A stretch of DNA of 64,000 bases from an uncultured Vicinamibacterales bacterium (GCA_958295905.1 OY282382.1:2008001-2072000), one strand, 5' to 3'. Shown: positions 33,356-42,296, numbered from the stretch's first letter. The notes: generated by a model not told the origin, from the letters alone. Program-made: numbers and translations.

Positions 33356-34801
33356 CTAGGGCCAGGGTTCCCGGAGCGCGGCCAGGACGGCGGCTGCGAT
33401 GGCCAGGCCGGTCAGCCAGCTCGTGCGGTCGCGCATCGCGAAGACCACCGGGTCTTCGACTACGCCGCGGCCGGCGAGCAGCGTCAGCCGCCCCAGCCAG
33501 AGGACAAGCAGGGGGCACACCAGCCACAGCAGTTCGTGCTGCGGGTAGCGGGTGCTCACTTCCGGGCTCTGAATGTAGAGCGTCAGCACCACCACCGTTG
33601 CGAATCCGCTGCCGGCGCCGAGGGCGGCCAGCGCCGGGCCGTCCTCGGCGCGGTAGGCGCGTCCGTCGACGCCTTCTGCCGCGGCCAGCTCCGTCTGCCG
33701 CTTCGCGATGGCGATCGCGAGAAAGATGAACAGCGAGAACGCCAGCAGCCACGGCGAGGGCGCGACGGAGACGGCGGCCGCGCCGATGAGCAAGCGAATC
33801 GCGTAGAGCAGGGCGAGGACGATGACGTCGATGAACGTCCTGCGCTTCAGCCACAAGGAGTAGGCGAACGTCGCGGCCAGGTAGAGCAGGACACCGTATC
33901 CCGCGGCCGCCGACAGGCGGAACGCGGCGGCGAGACCGGCCGCCACCAGCGCGAAGCCGATGCCGACCGAGGGCAGCAGCCCCGTCCTGCCCGCCGCCAG
34001 CGGACGGTGCCGCTTGCGGCGGTGCCGGCGGTCGTGGGGGAGATCGAGCGCGTCGTTCAGCAGATAGGTGCCCGATGCGCAGGCCGACAGCGCGGCGAAC
34101 ACGCCGAGCAGCCTCAGGTAAGGCCCCGCGTCGGCGCCGTGATCCGCCAGCAGCGGCACGAACACCATCAGGTTCTTGATCCAGTGATGGGGACGCAGCG
34201 CCCGGACGTAGTCGCGGGGTGCGCCGCCCTCGCCCGGCAGGAGCCGGGCATCGGGGTCGAGCCCCCGCACGTCGCGGGCGAGACCCGCGGACAGCCCCGC
34301 GCCGATCGCCCGACGGGCGCTCCGCCAGGCCGCCAGATCGCGTCGCGCGTGGCCCAGGTAGTCGAAGCCGCTCTCGCCGAAACGCGCCACGAGGGCGGCG
34401 GCGCGGGCCCGGCCGGCGGGATGGGCGTCTCCGTCGGAGGCGATGCAGCCCGCCGCGCCGACGGTTTCCGCCAGCGGCCCGACCGCGCGCGCGTCGGCGC
34501 CCGATGCGAGCCACACCTCGCGCCCGGCCGCCCGCGCCGCGTCGATCTCCTGCAGCACGACCGGATTCAGCACCAGCGTCGACGGGGGCAGCGGAACCGC
34601 CTCGGCGACCTTGCGCTTCAGGGCGGCTCGGCCCCGCAGGAGCCAGAACGGGAGCGCGAAGACCTTCAGCGGGTATCGTGCGATCAGCCGCGCCACCCCC
34701 TCGATGAACAGATCATCGGCAACCAGGGCACCGTCGACGTCCACCACCAAGGGGGTCGCGGCGTCGTCCTCGATGGGCGTTTCGGGTGGGGCGGGGGACA
34801 T
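33356..34801 (-). CDS. HAD-UbiA fusion, probable decaprenyl-phosphate phosphoribosyltransferase
   Basis: A 481-residue fusion. Residues 15-195 are a HAD phosphatase-like domain (LVVDVDGALVADDLF, Asp21 and Asp23; SDGDAHPAG near 122-130). Residues 200-481 are a UbiA prenyltransferase: RALRPHHWIKNLMVFVPLL, YLLNDALDLPHDRRHRRKRH (first Asp-rich motif) and DVIVLALLYAIRLLIGAA. RPHHWIKN and the NDxxD form match DPPR synthases, which join PRPP to decaprenyl phosphate. The HAD part could remove the 5' phosphate, the next step. It lies just beyond korAB, facing dprE1-dprE2 on the same strand. Confidence 0.82.
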   Translation of the reverse strand: MSPAPPETPIEDDAATPLVVDVDGALVADDLFIEGVARLIARYPLKVFALPFWLLRGRAALKRKVAEAVPLPPSTLVLNPVVLQEIDAARAAGREVWLASGADARAVGPLAETVGAAGCIASDGDAHPAGRARAAALVARFGESGFDYLGHARRDLAAWRSARRAIGAGLSAGLARDVRGLDPDARLLPGEGGAPRDYVRALRPHHWIKNLMVFVPLLADHGADAGPYLRLLGVFAALSACASGTYLLNDALDLPHDRRHRRKRHRPLAAGRTGLLPSVGIGFALVAAGLAAAFRLSAAAGYGVLLYLAATFAYSLWLKRRTFIDVIVLALLYAIRLLIGAAAVSVAPSPWLLAFSLFIFLAIAIAKRQTELAAAEGVDGRAYRAEDGPALAALGAGSGFATVVVLTLYIQSPEVSTRYPQHELLWLVCPLLVLWLGRLTLLAGRGVVEDPVVFAMRDRTSWLTGLAIAAAVLAALREPWP

Positions 34802-34899
34802 CGTTCCGCGTCTGAGCCGCTGCCCGCCCGCGGCGGGCCAGCGGCCCGGCGTCCGGCCGGCGCCTATAATAGCCGAATCGACGCCCGCCGGTCCGGCTC

Positions 34900-35532
34900 A
34901 TGAACCAAGTCAAGCGCACCGACATCTTCACCCGCCTGCGGGCCGAGAACCCCGAACCCACCACGGAGCTGAACTTCGGCACGCCGTTCGAGCTGCTCGT
35001 CGCGGTCGTGCTGTCCGCCCAGGCCACCGACGTCAGCGTCAATCAGGCGACCGGTCCTTTGTACGCCGCCGCCAACACCCCCCAGGCGATGCTCGATCTG
35101 GGCCTCGACCGGCTCAGGGACTTCATCAAGACCATCGGCCTGTTCAACACGAAGGCGGCCAACGTCATGAAGACCTGCCGCATTCTCGTCGACGAGCACG
35201 GCGGCGAGGTTCCCCGCCGCCGGGAGGCGCTGGAGGCGCTGCCCGGCGTCGGCCGCAAGACCGCCAACGTCGTGCTCAACACCGCGTTCGGCGAGCCCAC
35301 CATCGCCGTCGACACCCACATCTTCCGGGTCTCGAACCGCACCCGGATCGCACCCGGCAAGACGCCCCGGCAGGTCGAGGACCGCCTGCTGCGCCGGGTG
35401 CCGAAGGAGTTCAAGCGCGGCGCCCATCACTGGCTGATCCTGCACGGCCGCTACACCTGCACCGCCCGCAAGCCCCGCTGCGGGGCGTGCGTAATCTCGG
35501 ATCTCTGCGAGTTCGAGGACAAAACGGAATAG
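34900..35532 (+). CDS. nth: Endonuclease III
   Basis: A 210-residue DNA glycosylase/AP lyase. The helix-hairpin-helix is EALPGVGRKTANVVLNTAF with the catalytic Lys in GRKTA; the catalytic Asp is in IAVDTHIFRVSNR. The C-terminal 4Fe-4S cluster is formed by CTARKPRCGACVISDLC (Cys-x6/7-Cys-x2-Cys-x5-Cys). It repairs oxidised pyrimidines. The ATG at 34900 is divergent from the UbiA gene. Full length and intact. Confidence 0.96.
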   Translation: MNQVKRTDIFTRLRAENPEPTTELNFGTPFELLVAVVLSAQATDVSVNQATGPLYAAANTPQAMLDLGLDRLRDFIKTIGLFNTKAANVMKTCRILVDEHGGEVPRRREALEALPGVGRKTANVVLNTAFGEPTIAVDTHIFRVSNRTRIAPGKTPRQVEDRLLRRVPKEFKRGAHHWLILHGRYTCTARKPRCGACVISDLCEFEDKTE

Positions 35533-35538
35533 AACAGC

Positions 35539-35575
35539 AGCCCGCGGTGAAATCCCGCGTCGCATCGAGAGCGGC
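35539..35575 (-). repeat. Interspersed repeat copy 2
   Basis: On the minus strand CTCTCGATGCGACGCGGG, then ATTTCACCGCGGGCTGCTG, just after the nth stop. Confidence 0.65.
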
Positions 35576-35769
35576 GAAGGCGTGAGGAGGGCGCATACCG
35601 GGCATGGCGGTCCGTGGAGGAAGTTGTGCCGCATCCGGCCGGGGCGGTACTCGGCCAGGAACGTGTCGTACAGCGGCCGAAATCGCCGAATCCGGCCGAT
35701 CCGAGCCGTTTCCGCGCCACCCGCCGACCAGTTCCGGCGCGCCGCGGAGTTTTGCCACGGGCCGTTAAC

Positions 35770-35857
35770 TGTTAGGCAACCGACGAACCGACGAACAACG
35801 CAGTCAGGCGGATGCATCGCCGCTCGAATGCAGCGGGGATTCTCGCCACCGGCTGCC
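35770..35857 (+). repeat. Interspersed repeat copy 3, long form
   Basis: The long form reads TTAGGCAACCGACGAA.., AACAACGCAGTCAGGCGG, ATGCATCGCCGCTCGAATGC, AGCGGGGATTCTCGCCACC. It matches the reverse complement of 49592-49664 at about nine positions in ten over 72 bp. It ends 11 bp from the DUF4276 stop codon. Confidence 0.8.
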
Positions 35858-35867
35858 GGGTCGCAGG

Positions 35868-36521
35868 TCAAATGCCGGCCAAGCGCCTCACTCCGTCGCG
35901 AAACACCTGGAAGCTCTTCGACCGGTTCCGGTCCACGTCCATGCGGGGGGCGATTCTGCGCGCCCACTCGCACTTGGCCTTGCCTGCGGTCGGGTACCCG
36001 GCGCTCTTGAGCGGCGCAGATCCGCCAGGATGAACGGCGTCTGCGAGAACCTCCCACGTACCGCAAATGCTGTCCTGCGCGTAGCCGTTCAGAATCGGGT
36101 CCTTCGCGTGGGGGTAGGCCGCCTTCACGGCGTCGCGATCTCCCAACAGCCAAGCCTCGCCCTCCTCGATGGCAATCCTGAACAGTGTTCTCGGGCGCCG
36201 CGTGCAGGCGTCGAGTACGCCAAGCAACTCCTGCTTGAACTTGACGCACTCCTGATTGTCCAAATCAACGACGACGAGCACGCAGTTACGTTCGAGTCCG
36301 AGACTCTGGCCGTACCCACGCAGCAGCCGCGGCAGGTGATTCAGCAGGAGTCGCTTTCGCGGATTCGGTACGGCACGCAGGTTCGTCGGTATCCGGCCGA
36401 CGCCCTTGTAGGAATGCAGTCTCCAAGAGTGGGTCTGTCCGTTCTTGCCGAGAATCTTCTCCAGCACGACATCAAGCGCGATACCCCCGGATTGGTCTTC
36501 GATCAACACTTCGAAGTGCAT
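35868..36521 (-). CDS. DUF4276 protein, partner of an AAA ATPase
   Basis: A 217-residue protein. FEVLIEDQSGG (acidic residues at 4 and 8), LERNCVLVVVDLDNQECVKF (DxD near 86-88) and IAIEEGEAWLLGDRDAVKAA are the DUF4276 landmarks; the Glu...DxD pattern resembles TOPRIM nucleases. It starts 4 bp after the stop of the ATPase gene, so the two are translationally coupled. By analogy with OLD and PARIS-type pairs it may be the effector nuclease released by the ATPase; this is inference. It is intact. Confidence 0.8.
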   Translation of the reverse strand: MHFEVLIEDQSGGIALDVVLEKILGKNGQTHSWRLHSYKGVGRIPTNLRAVPNPRKRLLLNHLPRLLRGYGQSLGLERNCVLVVVDLDNQECVKFKQELLGVLDACTRRPRTLFRIAIEEGEAWLLGDRDAVKAAYPHAKDPILNGYAQDSICGTWEVLADAVHPGGSAPLKSAGYPTAGKAKCEWARRIAPRMDVDRNRSKSFQVFRDGVRRLAGI

Positions 36522-36525
36522 TCGT

Positions 36526-37821
36526 CTACTTTCGGTCCAGGTAGTCGCTGTACCAAAGGCCGCCGAGCGGTAGTCCTTCGTTCACCATGGCGCTGACGAT
36601 CGAGTCGTCGCTGGCCCGACGTATCGTGGCGAAGCCGTCGTCCTGTTTTTCCAAAATCCATGTTTCGTCCGGCTTCAGCGCGTCGACGAAGTAGGGTTGG
36701 TGGGTCGTGACGAATATCTGGGGTGATTTCCTGCCTGCCGTGGCGTGCGCGCGAAGCTCCTCGGCCAGAACTTCCAGCAGCTTGTGGTAGAGACCGTTCT
36801 CGGGCTCCTCGATGCAGATGAACGGCGGCGGCTGCGGGTCCTCCAGCATGATCAGGTAGGCAAAGACCTTCAGCGTGCCGTCCGACATCTGCTGCGCATA
36901 GAACGGATCCGCGAATCCCTTGTCGCCGAAAAGGAGCAGCAATCGTCCATCTGGACTTTTCTTGGCGCCGATGCGGCCGATCCCGGGAACCTTGTCGGCA
37001 ATACGATCCAGAATGCCCTGGAATCTGTCGGGATGCTCCCGCTCCATGAACTGAACGACGTTGCCGAGGTTGTCGCCGTGAACGTTCAGGTGCCTCTGCG
37101 GCCCGGCCAAAGGGAGGCTTCGGGCGGCATCCGGCGTGAAATAGCTCAGATACCACCCTTCCACGAATTGCCGGAAGGACGATATCCTGGGATGCTGCTT
37201 CAGGGCGCCCAGCGTGGCGATACCGAGCTTGCGGCGGTCCTGAAGCTCGACGATCTCCGTTTCCGCACTCTCTTCTCCCGGCAACCCTTTCTCGATCCGG
37301 TCAATCAACGATTCCAGTTCCGACATGCTCCCAGGGGTCTCGTCGAACCGCCTGCCCTGCGCCTCTCCTCTCCAGGCCAGGCCTCTGCCATCCTGCATCG
37401 TCAGGAAAGAGAAGGGCCGGCCGTGGCTTTGTCCCTTGCGGCGCTGCCGAAGGCGTTCGCGTGACACGTACGGCCGTCCTGAACAGTCTCCGTCGATCTC
37501 CAGCTCATACGTGATGGGACGGGCTCTCGATTCCTGTCTGTAGTAGAGTTCGAATCGAATGGGCGAATCGCCGCCCTGGGAGCGAATCCGCTCGAATCCA
37601 CCGCGCCCCCGCGCGTCGCACGCCTCCTCGACCCCCAGCTTCAGGCAGTCCGCGAGGAAACCGAAGGCATCGAAGAGCGAGCTCTTGCCGACCCCGTTCT
37701 TCCCGATCACGACGGACATCGGGGTCAAGGGCTGGGCGCGCTGCGTATTCCACAGCTTTCCGAGTGTCAGGTTCTTCAGCACCCGGTAGTTCGCGATCCG
37801 GATTCCTTCGATCTTCGCCAT
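36526..37821 (-). CDS. AAA_21-type ABC ATPase of a two-gene cassette
   Basis: A 431-residue SMC/ABC-like ATPase. Walker A GKNGVGKS (40-47), a signature-like QMSDGTLKVFAYL (311-323), Walker B PFICIEEPENGLYHKLL (333-349) and the switch TTHQPYFVD (372-380). The N-terminus (IEGIRIANYRVLKNLTL) is the usual start of AAA_21 proteins. The ATG at 37821 follows GAGGA; longer starts lack support. Such ATPases act with small TOPRIM/DUF partners in phage defence. It lies upstream of the DUF4276 gene with a 4-bp gap. Confidence 0.85.
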   Translation of the reverse strand: MAKIEGIRIANYRVLKNLTLGKLWNTQRAQPLTPMSVVIGKNGVGKSSLFDAFGFLADCLKLGVEEACDARGRGGFERIRSQGGDSPIRFELYYRQESRARPITYELEIDGDCSGRPYVSRERLRQRRKGQSHGRPFSFLTMQDGRGLAWRGEAQGRRFDETPGSMSELESLIDRIEKGLPGEESAETEIVELQDRRKLGIATLGALKQHPRISSFRQFVEGWYLSYFTPDAARSLPLAGPQRHLNVHGDNLGNVVQFMEREHPDRFQGILDRIADKVPGIGRIGAKKSPDGRLLLLFGDKGFADPFYAQQMSDGTLKVFAYLIMLEDPQPPPFICIEEPENGLYHKLLEVLAEELRAHATAGRKSPQIFVTTHQPYFVDALKPDETWILEKQDDGFATIRRASDDSIVSAMVNEGLPLGGLWYSDYLDRK

Positions 37822-37906
37822 GGTGTCGATTCCTCGACTCGACATGGGGCCGCCGAGGGCGCGCTGGCCGGCGGATGCCACCAGCCCGTGATGACTCGCG
37901 GAGCGG

Positions 37907-39205
37907 TCAATCCGCGGGAACGAGCCGCGCGAGGCCGGTCGCGTCGCGGACGAGGAGGCCGTCGGGCAGCGGGACGGGCGCCGCCCAGGTGGCGCCGTCC
38001 GCGACCTCGTAGTGATGGGCGACGGCGAAACCGGCCGGGCTCGGCGCCGCCACCAGCAGTTCGGCGTCGCTGGTCAGCAGGAGGAGATCGTCTCCGGCGA
38101 GCAGCACCGATGCGTGCTCGCCCTCGCGTCCCTCGCTCGACCACCGCACCGACCCCGTCGCCGCGTCGAGAGCCACGAACTGACCCGCGCGGGTCGACGA
38201 GTGTCCGTAGAGGATGCCGGCGGCGAGCACGGGCGAGGTCATGTACATCGTCACGCCCGGGTTGCTCCATGCCTGGGCGGCCCGCCAGCCGCCTTCCTCA
38301 CGGCGGACCGCGAAGGCGTGCGTCCCCTGGCGGGGACCGGAGACCACCACGTGGGCGCCGGTCCAGACCGGCGTCACGATGTTCTCGTGCCACTCGTCGG
38401 TGAACGGCACGCTCCAGAGCAGGGCGCCGTTCGCGGCGTCGAGGCCAATCACCGACGATTCGGTCAGGGTCACGAGCTGGCGGTGGGCGTCGACCTCGAT
38501 CAGGACCGGCGACGCGTATCCGGGACCCACGCCGCGCCACGACCAGATCTCCGCGCCCGTCGCCGGGTCGAGGGCGAGCACGCGGCCCCCCGTGGAGTCG
38601 CTGCCGACCTGCACCACCAGCGCCCCGTCGACGAGGAGCGGCGAGGCGGCGGTGCCGCAGAACAGATCCGTCACCTGCACCGACGGCGAGTAGTCGTTCC
38701 GCCAGAGCAGGTCGCCGGACGCCGCGTCCCAGCTCGACAGAACGCCGCCGGCGCCGAACGTGAAGACGCGTCCGCCGTCGACGAGCGGCGTCGCGAATGG
38801 ACCCGGCAGGTCGATCGGGACGATGGTGTTCTGAATGAACCGGGCCGGGTAGTCGCGTCGCCACCGCCGCGCCCCGCTCGCCAGATCGAGGGCGGTCACG
38901 ATTTCGAGGTCGCCGCGCCGGCTGTGGACGAAGACGCGCCCCGCGGACACCACCGGCGAGGAGTAACCCCCGCCGATCTCGACCCGCCAAGCGGGGGCGA
39001 ACGCTTCGGGCCACGCCCCCGGCGCCTGCGCGGCCGGCGCGGTCCCATCGCGCCGGGGCCCCCGCCATCCGGGCCACTCCTGCGCCCACGCCGGGCTTGC
39101 GAGACTTGCGGCCACAACGAGTGCAAGGGCCGTCAGCCGTCCCACCGCCCGGGCCGCCGACCGGCGCCGGAGAACGACAGGAAGGATGGAGCGTGCGCCC
39201 AACAC
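37907..39205 (-). CDS. Exported PQQ-like beta-propeller protein
   Basis: A protein of about 432 residues. A long n-region (RRRSAARAVGRL) and hydrophobic core (TALALVVAASLASPAWA) precede EWPGWRGPRRDGT, the usual opening of this family. Repeats include VTALDLASGARRWRRDYPA, VLALDPATGAEIWSWRGVG, VIGLDAANGALLWSVPF and FVALDAATGSVRWSSEGRE. The GTG at 39205 is chosen as the nearest start before the signal peptide; an ATG at 39313, 14 bp after the VWA stop, would add 36 residues and place it in the operon. It lacks dehydrogenase ligands. Confidence 0.7.
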   Translation of the reverse strand: MLGARSILPVVLRRRSAARAVGRLTALALVVAASLASPAWAQEWPGWRGPRRDGTAPAAQAPGAWPEAFAPAWRVEIGGGYSSPVVSAGRVFVHSRRGDLEIVTALDLASGARRWRRDYPARFIQNTIVPIDLPGPFATPLVDGGRVFTFGAGGVLSSWDAASGDLLWRNDYSPSVQVTDLFCGTAASPLLVDGALVVQVGSDSTGGRVLALDPATGAEIWSWRGVGPGYASPVLIEVDAHRQLVTLTESSVIGLDAANGALLWSVPFTDEWHENIVTPVWTGAHVVVSGPRQGTHAFAVRREEGGWRAAQAWSNPGVTMYMTSPVLAAGILYGHSSTRAGQFVALDAATGSVRWSSEGREGEHASVLLAGDDLLLLTSDAELLVAAPSPAGFAVAHHYEVADGATWAAPVPLPDGLLVRDATGLARLVPAD

Positions 39206-39215
39206 GAGATCAGTG

Positions 39216-39230
39216 TACCGGATTCCGGTA
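39216..39230. promoter_or_regulatory. 15-bp palindrome upstream of the propeller gene
   Basis: TACCGGATTCCGGTA is a perfect palindrome around its central base and lies 11 bp before the proposed GTG start. It could be an operator or part of a promoter. No known binding protein can be named. Confidence 0.35.
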
Positions 39231-39326
39231 TAACGGGCGGCGGCCCCGCCCGTTGGGCCAACCCGAGGAACGCCGAGCCCGCCACCGTCACCCGCCGCGC
39301 TCGGATTCGACATGCGCCCGCGGAGC

Positions 39327-40415
39327 TCAGGCACGCAGCAGCAGCGCGGCCAGGGCGGCGGCCGTGGCCAACTGCCACCAGAGCTGGGTCTGTTCTTTGA
39401 GCAGCAGCGTGCCGAGGCCCACGAGACCCGCCGCGGCGGCGAGCAGGTACCAGTACAGCTCGGTGAACTGCTCTTCGCGGTGCGTCGCCTGGGCGCGGCG
39501 CTCGACGTCGGTGAGAATCTCGAGCGCGATGTTCTGCGCGCCGTCGACGCCGAGCTCGTAGTACGCGCCGTCTCCGGCCTCGGCGATCGCCCGCAGGGAG
39601 TCCCGGTCGAGGGCCGAATGCAGGGGGGCCTCGGGTGGATCGTAGGGGCCGGCGGGAAGCTGGGGGATGAGGCCGCCGGCGGTGGTGCCGACCCCCACCG
39701 CGTACACCCGGATGCCGCGGTCCCGGGCGAGCTGCAGCGCATCCTCCACCTCTCCGCTCCAGGCTTGGCCGTCCGACAGCACGATGAACGCCTTGGCGCT
39801 GAGCCGCTCGCCGTGGAGCTGGGCGTCCCGCTCGAACATCTGCACGCCCCAGTAGATGCCTTCCTCGATGTTGGTGTCCCAGCTCGTGTCGTCCTCGAGG
39901 CGGAACGGCGGCTCGTCGCCCAGATGATCGAGAAAGAAGAACAGGGCGTTGGGATCGCGGGTCAGCCGAACCTGCGGGGCCGCGCGGTGGGCGAACAGGG
40001 CGAGGGCGACGCGCTGATCCTGCCAGCCCAGGAGCTCGGTGAACGTCCGGATCCAGGCCACGGATCGTCGCCAGCGGTCCGGCGCGACATCGCCGACCCG
40101 CATCGACGCCGAGCCGTCCTGCAGCAGGATGAAGTCGGCGCCCGCGCTTCGGGTGACGGGGACGAGGGCCTGCGGGCGCGCGAGGGCGAGCACCAGCGCC
40201 GCCACCGCCAGCAGCAGGCAAAGCCAGAACGAGAGCCCGCCGGCGAGGGCGAAGCGTTCGCGGACCGGCGTCGTCCGGCGCAGCGCTTCGCGGGCGTCGC
40301 GCCGCCGGCGCGCGAACTGCCACAGCCACAGCAGGCCCAGGCCCGCCGGCAGCGCCAGCAGCCCGAGGTACAGCGGATCCGCGAACTGAAGGGCGGGGAA
40401 CGCGGTCGGGGGCAT
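39327..40415 (-). CDS. VWA-domain membrane protein (MxaL/BatB-like)
   Basis: A 362-residue protein with membrane segments near 15-33, 60-80 and at the C-terminus (LYWYLLAAAAGLVGLGTLLL, then a second helix). Between them is a von Willebrand A domain with the metal site DFILLQDGSASMRVG (DxSxS), RVALALFAHRA and AFIVLSDGQAWSG. It closes a run of four genes on this strand. The layout matches the VWA proteins of mxa and bat clusters, which assist assembly of periplasmic enzymes. Confidence 0.8.
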   Translation of the reverse strand: MPPTAFPALQFADPLYLGLLALPAGLGLLWLWQFARRRRDAREALRRTTPVRERFALAGGLSFWLCLLLAVAALVLALARPQALVPVTRSAGADFILLQDGSASMRVGDVAPDRWRRSVAWIRTFTELLGWQDQRVALALFAHRAAPQVRLTRDPNALFFFLDHLGDEPPFRLEDDTSWDTNIEEGIYWGVQMFERDAQLHGERLSAKAFIVLSDGQAWSGEVEDALQLARDRGIRVYAVGVGTTAGGLIPQLPAGPYDPPEAPLHSALDRDSLRAIAEAGDGAYYELGVDGAQNIALEILTDVERRAQATHREEQFTELYWYLLAAAAGLVGLGTLLLKEQTQLWWQLATAAALAALLLRA

Positions 40416-40521
40416 GGCCGGTCCTCGTGTCGCTTCTCCGGGAGTCTTCGCCGTAGAAACGGGGCGGACTCCTGGAAGTTGGTTGGGCGGCCATCGGCGC
40501 CGTCCGCGACGATGGCCGGGG

Positions 40522-41211
40522 TTACCCGCGGCGGCGAATCGACGCCCCTTCGCCGATGGTGGGATCGTCGGTCTCTTCCGGCTCGACGAGCCGGTCGCGC
40601 GGCACGTAGATCTGGATGTCCTCCATGTCCGCCTCCTCCGGATCCGCGCCTTCGTTGCCCGGGATGCTGGGGATCCGCACGTCCGGCACCGGCCCCCCGG
40701 CCGCGATCCGGTTCCGCAGGCGCACCATCACTTCGTAGTTGAACGCCGCGTCGAGATGCCCGTCGTTGGCTTCGAGCAGGCGGCGATAGACGCCGATGGC
40801 CTGATCGAGCGCGCCCAGCGCCATATCGCGGCTGGCCTCCGGGCGTTGGGCCGCGCGGTAGCGGGCGTTGGCGACCAGGAGCTGCAGATCGAGGTTGCCG
40901 GCGATGCTGGGGCTGTCGGGCGACGCGTAGTGCGTGACGATCGGGGCGTAGTCCCCGCGCCAGTACCGCACCGCCGCCTGCTTCACCGCCACCGCGTCCC
41001 GCAGGCCGCGCAGCAGCCAGGGCACGCGCGCGGTGGCCGCCAGCGATCCCGCGGCCCGGTCGTAGCCCGCCGCCGCGCCGTCCAGGTCGAGGGTCGCGAG
41101 GGCGCGGTCGGCCGCCGCGATCCGGCGCTCGAGGCGGCTGGCGGCGAGCAGCGCGAAGGCTGCGGCGGCGAGCAGCAGGGCCGGTACGAAGTAGCGCAGC
41201 GCGGTCTTCAC
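40522..41211 (-). CDS. Membrane-anchored MxaK-like protein
   Basis: A 229-residue protein with one N-terminal membrane segment (LRYFVPALLLAAAAFALLAA) and an alpha-helical, TPR-like exported part (LATLDLDGAAAGYDRAAGSL, LDQAIGVYRRLLEANDGHLD). The tail is acidic (EEADMEDIQIYVPRDRL). The GTG at 41211 follows AGGAGG and overlaps the VWA stop as GTGA. Its place between two VWA genes is that of mxaK in methanol dehydrogenase clusters; sequence identity to MxaK was not tested. Confidence 0.65.
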   Translation of the reverse strand: MKTALRYFVPALLLAAAAFALLAASRLERRIAAADRALATLDLDGAAAGYDRAAGSLAATARVPWLLRGLRDAVAVKQAAVRYWRGDYAPIVTHYASPDSPSIAGNLDLQLLVANARYRAAQRPEASRDMALGALDQAIGVYRRLLEANDGHLDAAFNYEVMVRLRNRIAAGGPVPDVRIPSIPGNEGADPEEADMEDIQIYVPRDRLVEPEETDDPTIGEGASIRRRG

Positions 41212-42296
41212 GGGAACCTCCTGAACGGCTTCACGCCCAGCCCGAGGAGCAGGGCCACGCTCCACAGACCCAACGCGGTCAGCGCGAACGGCGAGAAGCG
41301 GGGCTGATGCGCCACGTACTGCGTGACGTCGATCCGCCCCGCCGACAGTTCGTCGATCTCGTGCACCGCCTGCAGGATCGCGGGCTCGTCGGCGGCCGGA
41401 TAGAAGCGGCCGCCGGTCTTCTCGACGGCCAGCTTCCAGGTGATGTCGGGCAGGACGTCGCCGAGCCCTCGATCGTACGCGGTGCGGATGAAGTACACCG
41501 GAATGGAGTTGTCCGCCGCCTCCTGCAGGATGTCGTCGAGCGACTGCCCCTCGTACACGGCGTGGGTGTCCTGTCCGTCGCTGAAGACCACCATCAGGTT
41601 GCCCTGCGCCCGAAGGAAGTCGAACGTGCGGAAGAGCTGCACGCCGCGGCTGATCGCCCGCATGATCAGGGTCCCGTGGTCGGGGAAGCGGTCGTACTCC
41701 TCGGGGGTGCCGATGAGGCCGATGCTGAGCAGGACGTTCTCGTAGTCGTTGGTGAACGGCGTGACGACGTAGGCCTCGCCCCCGAACTGCACCAGCGACA
41801 CCAGATCGCGGTGGGACCCCTCCATGCGCCGCCGTACGAAGTACTCGGCGGCGGCGACGTTGGCGAGGAACGTGTTGCCCCAGCCGAGCTGATCGGTGGC
41901 GAACGAGCTGTCCATGCTGAGCGAAGCGTCGATGAGGATGGCGATGCGGTGCCCGGGGAACGTCGCGCGTTCCTGGACCAGGGCGGTGTGGGGGTCGGCG
42001 AGGGCGACGGCGAAGAACGGCATGCCGGCCAGGACCAGCAGGAACGGAACGTGACGGAGCGGCGCGAGGGCCGAGCGTCTCGTGGCCGCCCACGGGAGCA
42101 GCGTCGGCAGGACGAGCTGGTTGCGGCCGGCCCGCGCGCGGACGACGGCGCGCGCGAGCAGCGCGGCCAGCGCGAGCAGCGCCAGCCCCCCGAGCGCGAT
42201 CACCGTCGCGTCGCGCCGCGGCAGCGGCAGCGCGGCCAGCGACACCCCGTCCAGCTCCGCGAACGTGAGCCGCAGGCGCTCGACGAGCGCGGTCAC
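41208..42296 (-). CDS. VWA-domain membrane protein (MxaC/BatA-like)
   Basis: A 362-residue protein. Two N-terminal membrane segments (ATVIALGGLALLALAALLA; VPFLLVLAGMPFFAVALAD) precede a VWA domain with the MIDAS motif IAILIDASLSMDSSF, DLVSLVQFGGEAYVV and NLMVVFSDGQDTH, and a last membrane helix (FALTALGLWSVALLLGLGV). The GTG at 42296 overlaps the upstream stop as GTGA; a GTG at 42305 is an alternative. It overlaps the MxaK-like gene the same way. Confidence 0.8.
   Translation of the reverse strand: MTALVERLRLTFAELDGVSLAALPLPRRDATVIALGGLALLALAALLARAVVRARAGRNQLVLPTLLPWAATRRSALAPLRHVPFLLVLAGMPFFAVALADPHTALVQERATFPGHRIAILIDASLSMDSSFATDQLGWGNTFLANVAAAEYFVRRRMEGSHRDLVSLVQFGGEAYVVTPFTNDYENVLLSIGLIGTPEEYDRFPDHGTLIMRAISRGVQLFRTFDFLRAQGNLMVVFSDGQDTHAVYEGQSLDDILQEAADNSIPVYFIRTAYDRGLGDVLPDITWKLAVEKTGGRFYPAADEPAILQAVHEIDELSAGRIDVTQYVAHQPRFSPFALTALGLWSVALLLGLGVKPFRRFP

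Larger units (their letters stand above)
35533..35867. other. Intergenic region with interspersed repeats
   Basis: 335 bp between nth and the DUF4276 gene, whose transcription converges on nth. It holds two copies of the interspersed repeat and a word AAGGCGTGAGGAGGGCGCAT (35577) that recurs in variants near 44166, 49690 and 50118. No gene. Confidence 0.6.

Noticed and set aside
35755..35800. GTTAGGC near GTTAAC, resembling an integron attC core
   Set aside because: The matching inverse core and the expected stem are missing; the word belongs to the long form of the interspersed repeat.
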